The position numbers were made by a program, and so were the translations under genes. Shown here in pieces: positions 5,800 to 13,201 of a stretch of DNA of 13,201 nt (positions are counted from its first letter, which is position 1; every line of letters begins with the position of its first letter). The notes under the pieces are model-generated. The model worked only from the letters and a program-made list of their open reading frames with translations, made no database searches and was not told the origin of the DNA. Source of the DNA: Acanthaster planci (taxonomy: Eukaryota; Echinodermata; Asteroidea; Valvatida; Acanthasteridae); the NCBI RefSeq assembly GCF_001949145.1, contig NW_019091819.1, positions 24,606 through 37,806 on the forward strand, read 5' to 3'.

Positions 5800-8582
5800 C
5801 CAGTAGGATTATTAGTCAACATTTGCAGGCATGTACATGTACATGTATGAAAAGACCTAACTAGTTGGTCAGAAACAAATGATTAATGTTTCTGATTTTT
5901 AAATAAACATACTGTACTTGCGGTACACTTTGTTTGGTAAATGATGTTTTAATGCTGTACCAGTACACAATTTTGTAGGATCTGTTTGTCATTCAATCAT
6001 GTTACTTGTAATTACCTGTATAAATTTGTAGAATTATCTCACGGCAATGGATGGTTGTTTGTACAGTGCATAACGCTATAATTTTATAGTCCATAATTGG
6101 AAATTCTTTTCACATGTGAGGTGAACTGAATCCTGTACAATTGACTCTACAGCAAGTGTTAATGTAGCAGGGAACATCCAGTCATAATCTGTTCTATAAT
6201 AACTAGAATTATTAAACAAAGGGGTAAATGTAACCTTCATAATATTTACCTTGGCTAGTTCTTTTCATCGCATGGACTTTCAAGAGTGGGTAATTCCAGA
6301 CCTGTGATTTTCTGAGCTGTTTTCTTGAGGCCGTTCCATTTCCTTGTTGAGTTTTGTGAGATTACAAAAACAAATTATTTAGATAAAAGTAATAGTTGAA
6401 TAACTCTAATAAGAGAACCAGAAGTGTATTCTCGATAGTAAAATATTATTTTGTAGATAATGTGTTTTATATTTGTAATCAAATTGTAAATAATATTTGA
6501 ATAAATACATGGACCATTCCTGGTAATTTGGGTAATGTGGTTAACATTACAAAAAAAAGGAATCCCTGTTCGGAACAATTTAACTTGTAATAAGGAAACA
6601 AAATTTCAGGTAATTTACTGTCTGTTTATTTTCTTTATATTTCAGACAGTTTTTCATCATCCCTGTTGACTGTTGGTTTTTAATAATACCCCTCACACAA
6701 CCTAATAAAATTTGTATATTGGAACTACATGTAGCTGTTCCCCCTCCTTATTTCTGAGTGGATTGGCTCTGTAACACTCCGACTTCGGTATTGGACTCTT
6801 GGGTGCAGTGTTCCAAATGCCAAAGTACATGAACGTGTAAGTTTCACTGCCAATGCACTGGCTTATCCCTGGATAAGTCATCAGACTTGGAGTTTGAGTG
6901 CTGCAACCTGAATTCTGAATTCCGCTCAGCTGTGATTTGGCTATTTCAAGGTTTAATTAGGTGATTGTGTCATGCTGTAATCAAGTTTCTTTTTTGGATG
7001 GTAATGTACACTGTCTGCAACTAGTACGGTAAAGCTCATCGAAACGTGAAGATTTTGTTCAGCAGTGAATTAAGTTGTTGCATATAATTACGTTGTTTGT
7101 AGATCCATTTGTAAAATGTCTCAAAGTAATATTATACATGTTTATCAACCATCTCAATGATCTGATCTTCCAAGCAAATCATGAATGTGGTTATTTCTTC
7201 TATGGTTTGGGTAATATAATTTTTAAAATGGAGCATTGAAGATATCCTATATGATCACCTCGGAAGTACATGTTTTTTTGACATTCCAGAATCACAACAT
7301 GAATAGATTGAATTATGAAGACAGAAGTTTGTTAAGAGCCACAATGTAACATGGGGAAGATGTTGGTATTGTAACGAAAAGCTTTTTTGATGTCTAATTA
7401 GAATACCTTTTCTGTGTTTGCTCATGGCTCATTGCATGCTGAGAATTTGGCTTGTTCTTTTCTTAACTAGGACTCTTTTGTTAAGTTGGATACGCTTGAG
7501 CAGAGCTCAGTGTGCAGTCTGTAGATCAGTCATTTACATTTGAATTATTTTGTATCACCAGAAAATGAGGGCCACTCCCTTACATTCCTTCTTTTGAAAA
7601 CTAGGTTGGGCACTCTGTATAAAAACTAGAGCCCACTATTGCCTGTCGAGGATTTGCGACTGGGTGTTGGCCAAGGCAACTATGTTTTGATTTGTTTCTG
7701 TTGCATGTACATGTATGAATGCCACTTCTGAAACATGTGGATATCCTGACAAATTCTGTAAGTTTATTTTCTATCTTCATGCATTTGTGCCCCATGCCTC
7801 ATCTCAGCCATGCCTGTAGTTCTTTTATTATTGTATAAATTACTGGTTGTGCTGTATAATTGTAGATGCAGTAATGAGTACTGATCAAACTGTTTAAAGA
7901 TGGTACTTGATTCGGTTACTTGCTGGCTAGAGCCACGAGCTAATTACATTGTAGATTGTGAATTACAGCCGAGAAACCTGTTGGGCTGATTCAACGATTT
8001 GAATCCATACTGTCAAATTGTAAATATTCGAAATGATGCAATTATTTTTGTTCATTAATTAAATGCCAGAGGCCAGTGGCAAAATTAAAAACAGTTCTTT
8101 TCTGTTTAGTTGATTTGTGTGTGTTCCCACTACTGGCGGAGTCCTAATTAAAGGGATTTTTGTTACATTATGTTCACAAGAAATTTACGGACATTCAGAA
8201 AGATAATACTCGCCAAGTAATGGCACATAAATTGAAAGATGTGCGCATCGCTAGTGCGAAAACCAATTCAGGTGATTCTTTAAACTAACAGCACTGAAAG
8301 TTACAAATTACTATTCCGTAAAATGTAGTATCCAGTCGTGTGGCTTCAATGTGCGGAAGCATAAATTAACCATCCATGTTAACCACTCCACTGAGTTTGA
8401 CTGGGCACCCCACAACTCAATTTAGTGCACTACACATGACAACTCTGGTATCAAGTGCATTCCGTGTTTCAGAAAATTTTCACCCATTTGCATATCATGA
8501 ATGAGGAAAAGTCATACCTTTATTGGATATTCATGTACACAGGCATCACTGGGATTTTTCCCAGGGGCAGGGACAAACCACT
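5800..8582. other. long AT-rich non-coding stretch
   Basis: I find no gene over this 2.8 kb. Longer frames (for example minus-strand 6375-6578 and 7601-7795) lack any motif and are AT-composition artefacts. The stretch holds TACATG arrays (5830-5847, 7704-7716). It also has a T-rich acceptor-like site (TTTCTTTATATTTCAG, AG at 6644-6645) with no convincing exon after it. A TTAAAGGGAT motif near 8149 resembles the end of the TTAA element at 2222, but has no partner. It may be intron or intergenic sequence. Confidence 0.5.
5830..5847. repeat. longest TACATG array
   Basis: CATGTACATGTACATGTA, three units. The shorter copy at 7704-7716 shares its 3' context, ATGTATGAA. Confidence 0.85.
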
Positions 8583-8735
8583 TGTTTTTTTCAGCTCGAC
8601 TTCCCCTCGCTTAACCCCTCTCCCTTCCTTTACCCTTAGTTTGATTTTTTTTCCACGTCACAAATACTATTTCACTTATCTTTTGTTTTTTTACTTTAAT
8701 TTTTTCAATATTTTTTTTTATTTTGAGGTTTTCCC
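8583..8735. repeat. T/pyrimidine-rich low-complexity tract
   Basis: The plus strand is strongly pyrimidine-rich, with repeated T runs (TTTTTTTT at several places) and C-rich blocks (CTTCCCCTCGC, CCCCTCTCCCTTCC). The 108-codon frame across 8455-8781 is a by-product of this composition, giving strings of Phe, Leu, Ser and Pro. The tract ends sharply at the GC-rich cluster starting about 8737. Confidence 0.75.
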
Positions 8736-8736
8736 A

Positions 8737-8833
8737 CATAGCGCCCCCGCGAGATACTGTTGTGTCCACAAGTTTGCATAGCGCCCGCTTTGGGTTGACA
8801 TGGAAAATGAATGACGTAATGTAAGATGGAGGT
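8737..8833 (+). promoter_or_regulatory. candidate TATA-less promoter cluster
   Basis: Within 97 bases there are two copies of CATAGCGCCC (8737-8746, 8777-8786, 40 bp apart), the first continuing to CCGCGAG. A full CRE/ATF-type site TGACGTAA (8812-8819) and AAGATGG (8823-8829, a YY1-like start-site motif) follow. This is locally GC-rich and CpG-bearing in an AT-rich region. Downstream, a consensus splice donor ATTTC|GTAAGT lies with GT at 8893-8894, so a short non-coding first exon (about 8830-8892) can be imagined. No matching coding exon is visible in the window. The motifs are seen; promoter activity is inference. A decayed transposon end is an alternative. Confidence 0.25.
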
Positions 8834-9252
8834 TGTTACATGAATACATGAGAAGAGTTCTGACTGAGCAGAAGTGCCTTGCGTTCCATTTCGTAAGTTC
8901 GTTTAATAGGCTAATATACAACAGATACCCATGCTGTTTCGATAAAGATTAGTTACCAAAAAGAAACGACTGAGGGCACTTTAATATTTGTCTACATTCA
9001 TCAACTCGTCAGAAACTTCACCGATACTGAGGCTTACCTGGGTGAAACATTAGCAATTTTTCACGTTTGTAAAACTGAAACTGAGCAAGTTACTGATTGT
9101 TGTTGATTGGTAAGTGTCCCAAAATCATTTAGTAGTTGTTTAAGTAACGTTGTGCATCACGAACTTGTAGTAAAAAGGATTTTTGAAACATAGTTCTGGT
9201 AACGTAAAGATGATTTAGTTCACATGCAAGACGCACGTACATGTGTGCCCGA

Positions 9253-9265
9253 AGGTCATAGGTCA
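9253..9265 (+). promoter_or_regulatory. perfect DR1 nuclear-receptor half-site pair
   Basis: AGGTCA-T-AGGTCA, two consensus half-sites in direct orientation separated by one base. DR1 is the preferred element of HNF4, COUP-TF and RXR-containing dimers. An exact 12-base match is unlikely by chance in 13 kb, although other spacings and orientations would also have caught the eye. It lies about 420 bp downstream of the candidate promoter cluster. Function is inference. Confidence 0.45.
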
Positions 9266-9740
9266 TACTGCGGAAAGCCATGAAAATCAGTGTCATGTAA
9301 GTTTATACTGTGTAAACGCATTGACAGTTCAGCAGAGTTCTTGTGCTTTCGAGCCAAGTTTAATATCTACTGAGGTAATTATCAGATTGATTGCCAACTG
9401 GTTTTTGGATTGTATTAGATTCAAACATGTTTGCCACAGTTTATATGAGTGTGCATGCATCTGTAGTTTAATTCCAAGTTCAATTTGTTATACATGTAAT
9501 TACAGGATCAACCAAAGAACTGCATATTCCAGGCTCATGGAACTGACATAACCAGAGTTTTCTAAGCTGTTAAAGTTAACTTGCATCCGGTGACAGTAGT
9601 AAGTTCTATGTTTCAGAATTGCATCTACCGAAGGCTAAAGAATTTTATGTAATTTCTTAAATCACCTTACTGTTTGCATTTTTCGGATACATGTATTTTT
9701 TATGCGTTTTACTAGCAAATTTGCAAGCCTGCTTTCCGAC

Positions 9741-9762
9741 TACATGCACATGTACACATGTA
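9741..9762. repeat. TACATG-type degenerate palindromic repeat
   Basis: TACATGCACATGTACACATG followed by TA, a variant of the same array family with C substitutions. Confidence 0.75.
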
Positions 9763-9955
9763 ATATTTATAGACTTGTACACACCTGTTACTGAATATTC
9801 AAAACAGCTTGTTTAATTTTGTTCATTGCAGAATTGAATGCTGATTTTTCAATAAAGTCACCATACATTAAGGCCGGATACAAAAAGCTGAGTCCTCAAT
9901 TCCACTTGAACCTTCCACAATTCAATTTACTCTGCGTACCTACACCGAGGCCAAG

Positions 9956-10204
9956 ATGGATGAGAGGAAATTAAAATGCCGTACCAGTAAGACTAGATTC
10001 AACCAGCAGAAAAGGGTGTTGGAACAACACATGTTGCAAGTAGACTCCATAGAAGAGCTGACTGCAGAATTTTAGAAGCTTGAAGTTACCTTATCTGAAC
10101 TTCAAGACCGACATCATGAATACTGCGAAAAAATAGCAGATACTGATGAGTACGAGCAGGAAGAAGAGTACTGTAACGAAACATTGGTCTGGTGCCAGTC
10201 TAGG
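9956..10204 (+). pseudogene. gag: BEL/Pao gag N-terminal fragment
   Basis: An ATG at 9956 follows CCAAG and opens a frame rich in Lys, Glu and Gln: MDERKLKCRTSKTRFNQQKR, then VDSIEELTAEF and, after a stop, LSELQDRHHEYCEKIADTDE and EYCNETLVWCQSR. The helical coiled-coil pattern followed by an acidic D/E-Y-E-rich segment is what BEL/Pao gag proteins show before their central domain. There is an in-frame TAG at codon 40 (10073-10075), inside the first helix, where the pattern suggests a glutamine. After about 10204 the frame stays open to around 10360, but the sequence turns GC-rich and loses resemblance, so the gag portion ends there at the edge of the inserted LTR-like DNA. The gag central domain is missing. 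Confidence 0.7.
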
Positions 10205-10250
10205 GCTGGTACCCAGCGAGGTGGCTCCGCGCCGCTGCAGCCAGTGAGTG

Positions 10251-10635
10251 TGTTGCTAGTGGTATATAAGGCAGCGCTCGCTGCACGTCGCGCTTTTTTC
10301 TGCACGTCGCGCTCTGCATGTTGCACATTAGCTCTCGCAAGTCTTGGTACACACGCAAGCTAGCTCTCACAAACTCGCTCTCCTGTACTCCTGGGTCACT
10401 TTAGTGTAATCGGCCGGACCGAGGACCCCGCGGCAGCCGGAGCTACCAGACAGGTACGCAGCCGAGTTGGTGAGTGGAATAACAAGTGTTGAGTTGGTTC
10501 CATTGCATTCAAGTCTCCCGCCACCTGTATAGGAGACGCCTAGATAGGATACACCTGAGTAGGAGTGAATAAATCAGAGTGCACACATAGAAAACCCTGG
10601 TGGTGTGTATTATTAGCGCCTCTACTGATTAGCCA
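10251..10635 (+). mobile_element. candidate solo LTR (or 5' LTR of a truncated element) inserted in gag
   Basis: The segment starts TGTTGC, ends AGCCA (so TG...CA), and is flanked on both sides by GAGTG (10246-10250 and 10636-10640), a fitting 5-bp target duplication. Inside are a TATA box (GTATATAAG, 10262-10270), a 19-bp-spaced direct repeat, and AATAAA near 10569 followed by a GT-rich stretch (TGGTGGTGTGTATT), the usual order for U3-R-U5. It is GC-rich compared with the surroundings. Caution: the TATA box is only about 12 bases from the proposed left end, which is short for U3, and AGCCAG followed by (TG)AGTG occurs at both ends, so the true left boundary may lie between about 10183 and 10251. 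The segment after it (10641-10805) is equally GC-rich and may be a leader of the same element. Confidence 0.45.
10281..10313 (+). repeat. 14-bp direct repeat inside the LTR-like segment
   Basis: CTGCACGTCGCGCT occurs at 10281-10294 and 10300-10313, exact copies with a 19-bp period, separated by TTTTT. It lies just downstream of the TATA box, near where transcription would start. Confidence 0.9.
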
Positions 10636-10651
10636 GAGTGGGTGAGAAAGT

Positions 10652-11023
10652 GTGGGTGACTGCGGATTTCATGGCGGTGCCTGGGGGTATATTTCTCCCA
10701 AACGGAGGTACGCCCCGGGTTTTCCAGATAACCGCTCGTCGGGAGGGCCTAATCCTGAGCGTCTGTCTGAGGGCACACCACTGGCGAGTGTGAGGGTCGG
10801 CGGCACGCTACAGTACATTCAGACCTGCTTAGATGACTTCATGAAAATAAAGCTGAATCTGAACCAGGTGAGAAAGTCCCAGAAAGATGAATCCGCCAAA
10901 GATGTGCCAGTGAAAGATGTAGCTGTACCGCACGATGATGACGCCTCCCAAGGCTCTCCAGAGTCTGACATCCAACCTGAAAGTAGTGGTGCTGAACAAC
11001 AAGCTGACCCGTCCCCTTCCTAG
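10652..11023 (+). pseudogene. GC-rich leader plus acidic, Ser/Pro-rich frame; gag-derived in part
   Basis: A frame from a GTG at 10652 to a TAG at 11021 encodes 123 residues. The first half (about 10652-10805; VGDCGFHGGAWGYISPKRRY and on) shows no known domain and lies in DNA like the LTR segment, so it is probably untranslated leader. The second half (TCLDDFMKIKLNLNQVRKSQ, then KDVPVKDVAVPHDDDASQGS) is charged and low-complexity, like the linker regions of gag-type proteins. After the TAG the same frame resumes for about 38 codons (SKPPSSEEVQPTKSSAPEQQ) to a TGA at 11139. A competing frame over 10935-11141 ends MLALTRMLQQNGEEASL and flows into the zinc-knuckle frame, so a frameshift lies in this zone. 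Confidence 0.4.
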
Positions 11024-11141
11024 TCGAAACCACCAAGTTCTGAAGAAGTGCAGCCAACAAAATCCAGTGCCCCTGAACAACAACCACATGCTGGCCCTTA
11101 CCCGAATGTTACAGCAAAACGGGGAGGAGGCTTCTCTTTGA

Positions 11142-11498
11142 GGCCTACTGAAATTTCTCGAGGATGAGACAAAAACCAGAAGAAGAACATCTGCGTCTAT
11201 CAGAAGTACCAGTATTACGTTGCAGCCAGCCAGAGTACACGTGACCAAAGGACGACCTGCCACTACAGGAAAATGGAAGAAGTGCTAGGGGTGTGAGACT
11301 GATAGTCATTGGCCTGACCAGTGTCCGTCGTTATTAAAGCCGACTCCTGAAGAACGCCTGCAGAAGGTGAAAGACAAGCATGCTTGTTTTGCTTGTCTAA
11401 AGAAAGCCGGCAGAGGGCACAATATGAACACCTGCAGCAGAAAAAGGAAATGTTCCCAGTGTGACTCCCATCACCACCATCTTCTTAACATAGTAAAN
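11142..11498 (+). pseudogene. gag: BEL/Pao gag C-terminus with two zinc knuckles
   Basis: From 11142 the frame reads GLLKFLEDETKTRRRTSASI, a Ser/Thr/Arg linker, and then the metal-binding region. The first knuckle (11283 onward) has C-x2-C-x4-H-x4-C spacing ending HWPDQC, but its second codon is TAG. The second (HACFACLKKAGRGHNMNTCS) is the C-x2-C-x7-H-x4-C type that, with the preceding EERLQKVKDKHAC, is characteristic of BEL/Pao. A further CSQCDSHHHHLLN follows. These knuckles bind the element's RNA during particle assembly. The frame is in phase with MLQQNGEEASL upstream, separated by a TGA at 11139-11141. Just after LLN, at the ambiguous base N (11498), the sequence jumps to reverse transcriptase, so the protease region is deleted. 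Confidence 0.85.
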
Positions 11499-11856
11499 CT
11501 TGTTCCCTACCCATGGAAGAGGAACCCAGAGGAGCTGCTGGACAACAGAAAATAAGCTATGGCAAAGCTGGTGTCCATAGAGAAGAAGCTACAGAGAGAA
11601 GGGAACAACGCTCAACTCTATGATGATCAGTTGAAAAAGATGGAACAAAAGGGGTTCTCGAGAAAGCTGAGCAATGAAGAGATGGAAACCTATGATGGTC
11701 CACTACATTTCCCACCATCCAGTTATTCGTTCCGATAAGAAAAGTACACCAGTTCGTATCGTCTTCACTGCTTCTGCTAGCTTCAATGGCCACCGACTCA
11801 ATGATTACTGGGAGAAGGGCCCTGATCTTCTCAATGATCTCTTCAGAGTTTTGTTC
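11499..11856 (+). pseudogene. pol: BEL/Pao reverse transcriptase fragment (fingers/palm start), frameshifted
   Basis: The first part, in the zinc-knuckle frame, reads LVPYPWKRNPEELLDNRK, stop (TAA, 11553-11555), AMAKLVSIEKKLQREGNNAQ and KGFSRKLSNEEMETYDGP. The frame then changes near 11695-11705 and continues VHYISHHPVIRSDKKSTPVR, IVFTASASFNGHRLNDYW and GPDLLNDLFRVLF. This order (PWKR, NR, KGF.RKL, HH.V.R, KSTPVRIVF, LND, GP.LLN.L) is the N-terminal RT region of BEL/Pao. The catalytic YxDD motif and everything later are missing. Homology stops at about 11856, after which the frame gives a hydrophobic chance tail to 11919. The stop, the frameshift and the truncation each inactivate it. Confidence 0.85.
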
Positions 11857-12205
11857 ATGCTCATGCCTGTTATAATCATTTCATTCTTGGTATTTGGTTC
11901 AGAGTTGCAGAGAAATTAAGAGATACATTGCAACTGAAATTTGTGTTTGTGCGGATGAATCGTTTGCTGATTTCTGTGATGGGTTATCTTTAAATTTTGT
12001 ATTTTCAGAGAGGCATTTTTCATTGAAATCAGTGTTTTCACCAAATGTTATTAAAGTCAATGTATAGGAGATAATTTTACTTTGAAAGCAGTGTTAATTA
12101 GTGATTGTTTCTGTTTCAATGAAAAATTAACTTAGTAACACCGTAATATGGATGGTCATTTAAGCTTCCGTGTATTGGCTGCTTTGAGCAGTATAGTAAA
12201 ACTAG

Positions 12206-12215
12206 CCCCCCCCCC
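12206..12215. repeat. C10 homopolymer
   Basis: Ten consecutive C bases in an AT-rich region, preceded by ACTAG and followed by GAGGTGATCC. The length may be uncertain because such runs are prone to sequencing error. Confidence 0.9.
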
Positions 12216-12811
12216 GAGGTGATCCTTGGAGCATCCTATTTTCCTGAAGAAGGCTTGTTGTGTCCTCCACCCCAAGTGATATAGGAGTCTGCTGGGTTTA
12301 ATGCATTATTATGTAAGGATCCAGATTGAGTGGCTGTGACAAATGTAAAATTTTGATTTGTAACGTCATGCCTTGTTCCACTTTATTAAAAACTGCAGTT
12401 CATTTCATGTGTTGACTTTTTAGGGGGGCGTATGTGTAATACAACTTTCTGTAGAGCAGCCTGTCACATTTCTTGTTTCAAGTCTAACATGATCTTGCAG
12501 ATGTTACAACCTTCCAATGTTTTCAGGTGCAGTTTGTAAAACCAAAGATGATCCCAACACTTTTATTTTTTGTACTTTTCCCTCCATGTGTAAATTATCT
12601 TACAGTTACAAAATTGACCCTATGATTTTATACTTTGTTTACATGTGCGTTTTGCTATTGGAATGTCCTTGATGGTGAAACCACTTTACTCTCCTAAGTT
12701 CTCTCAGGAAAGGGCACATACAACATTAGGTCTACCGTCTATTTTACCTTTCAACCCACATAGGTGTACCATCAACTTCCGCCCTTTTTAAGTCTAAACT
12801 AAATATTTAAA

Positions 12812-12832
12812 ACATGTAAAATTTTAACATGT
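12812..12832. repeat. near-palindrome ACATGT-A/T-ACATGT
   Basis: ACATGT, then AAAATTTTA, then ACATGT, almost self-complementary over 21 bases. The ACATGT arms link it to the TACATG repeat family. Confidence 0.7.
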
Positions 12833-13168
12833 AAAAGGCCCTTTTCGGTTTAGTTTTTTGCAGCCTGGCAGTGATTCAGTTGAATGCTGAAGTTTGACTT
12901 TAGTTATAATAGTATAGATTGTTTTGCTGTTAAATTTTCTTTGTTAGTATATGGCCTTTATAAAATTTCACAAAATGTAATTACAATGGCAGTATTTCAA
13001 ATGTAAGTACATGCAGAATACATCAATTAAAGAATTTGGAAAGGTAACTGTCCTGTTTCAAAAATGTTTATTCTTTCAAATTCAGAGAATGTACGTGGAT
13101 TTTATTCCAAATACTTCAATGCAAGGTGCCACTGGTACCATGGGATGTAGATACCATGCAACGGAATA

Positions 13169-13199
13169 CACGCGTACAAGTACATGTATATGTACAAGT
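13169..13199. repeat. TACATG-type palindromic block
   Basis: The sequence around GTACAAGTACATGTATATGT is followed by ACAAG. The flanks GTACAAG occur on both sides of the ACATGTATATGT core, giving a small direct-plus-inverted structure at the window edge. Confidence 0.7.
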
Positions 13200-13201
13200 T
13201 T

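Larger units (their letters stand above)
8900..9955. other. no gene seen
   Basis: AT-rich, with scattered stops. The frame 9243-9551 (102 codons, from an ATG) has no motif I recognise and an unusual number of Cys, Ile and Ser residues, so I treat it as chance. A TACATGCACATGTACACATG repeat lies at 9741-9762. An acceptor-like GTTCATTGCAG ends near 9830, and an AATAAA near 9850. The last 80 bases before 9956 may be the 5' leader of the BEL element. Confidence 0.5.
9956..11856 (+). mobile_element. BEL/Pao LTR retrotransposon, degraded and internally deleted
   Basis: Pieces of gag and pol follow in the right order and orientation: the gag N-terminus (9956-10204), a gag late region and zinc knuckles (about 11142-11498), and the central part of reverse transcriptase (11499-11856). 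The spacer and zinc-knuckle pattern and the RT sequence are characteristic of BEL/Pao and not of Gypsy or Copia. The protease, the RT start, the rest of RT, RNase H and integrase are absent, as are recognisable flanking LTRs. At least four stops and two frameshifts kill the frame. A separate GC-rich LTR-like insertion interrupts gag. The element is a fossil with no capacity to move. Confidence 0.85.
11857..13201. other. AT-rich non-coding flank, no gene recognised
   Basis: No frame longer than about 60 codons shows features. The stretch holds a C10 run (12206-12215), a near-palindrome at 12812-12832 and a TACATG-type block at the right end. There is no BEL 3' LTR, so the retroelement is truncated at its 3' side and not merely deleted inside. 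It could be intron or intergenic DNA. Confidence 0.55.

Noticed and set aside
8149-8158. TTAAAGGGAT, similar to the transposon end at 2222
   Set aside because: No complementary partner ending in TTAA was found nearby, so a second element is not supported.
8486-8493. ATTTGCAT octamer (POU-type site), also near 3928
   Set aside because: An 8-base motif is expected about this often by chance in a window of this size.
8455-8781. 108-codon plus-strand frame
   Set aside because: It is a product of the T/C-rich tract. The residues are strings of Phe, Leu, Ser and Pro with no domain, and it overlaps the candidate regulatory cluster.
9243-9551. 102-codon plus-strand frame
   Set aside because: It has no recognisable motif, no splice or promoter support at its edges, and part is written by TACATG-type sequence.
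10829-11263. 144-codon minus-strand frame
   Set aside because: It lies antisense to the gag-derived frames, which have family support on the plus strand. The residues are mostly Val, Leu, Phe and Arg, with no motif.

Overview
This window looks like non-coding-rich nuclear DNA from a marine invertebrate animal. The evidence is an AT-rich background, eukaryotic splice-site sequences, a decayed BEL/Pao LTR retrotransposon, and many palindromic TACATG microsatellites of a kind I associate with echinoderm, hemichordate, cephalochordate and mollusc genomes. Nothing fixes the phylum. There are no bacterial operons, ribosome binding sites, tRNA or rRNA genes, or CRISPR arrays. Most long open frames here appear to be chance frames.

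Region 1 (about 1.1-5.4 kb) holds scattered plus-strand coding-like pieces, several with good splice signals: 1128-1201, 1276-1528, 2676-2882, 2919-3062, 3659-3883, 4891-4949 and 5006-5371. Only the last is recognised. It carries a GLHSFSGCD block typical of a large, uncharacterised, multi-copy gene family in invertebrate and fish predicted proteomes. It ends in a stop where I expect a tryptophan in the family, next to a 15-bp tandem duplication. The pieces may be exons of one decaying copy, but their splice phases do not join cleanly, so a gene model is not claimed. The region also holds a possible TTAA-flanked DNA transposon (2222-3361) and a six-unit degenerate minisatellite of about 28-29 bp (3911-4084).

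Region 2 (5.4-9.95 kb) has no recognisable gene. It contains a small hairpin-type repeat (5641-5799), TACATG arrays, a T/pyrimidine-rich tract (8583-8735) that abuts a compact GC-rich motif cluster which could be a TATA-less promoter (8737-8833) followed by a consensus splice donor at 8893, and a perfect DR1 nuclear-receptor-type site (9253-9265).

Region 3 (9956-11856) is a dead, plus-strand BEL/Pao retrotransposon. It has the gag N-terminus, an interrupting GC-rich LTR-like insertion (about 10251-10635, flanked by GAGTG), a degraded gag middle, a gag zinc-knuckle region, and an abrupt jump into the middle of reverse transcriptase. The protease, the start of RT and everything after the RT fingers are missing. 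Region 4 (11857-13201) is AT-rich and has no recognisable gene.

The most interesting leads are the GLHSFSGCD gene remnant and its possible upstream exons, the nested LTR, and the DR1 site. I see no clear complete new system in the window.
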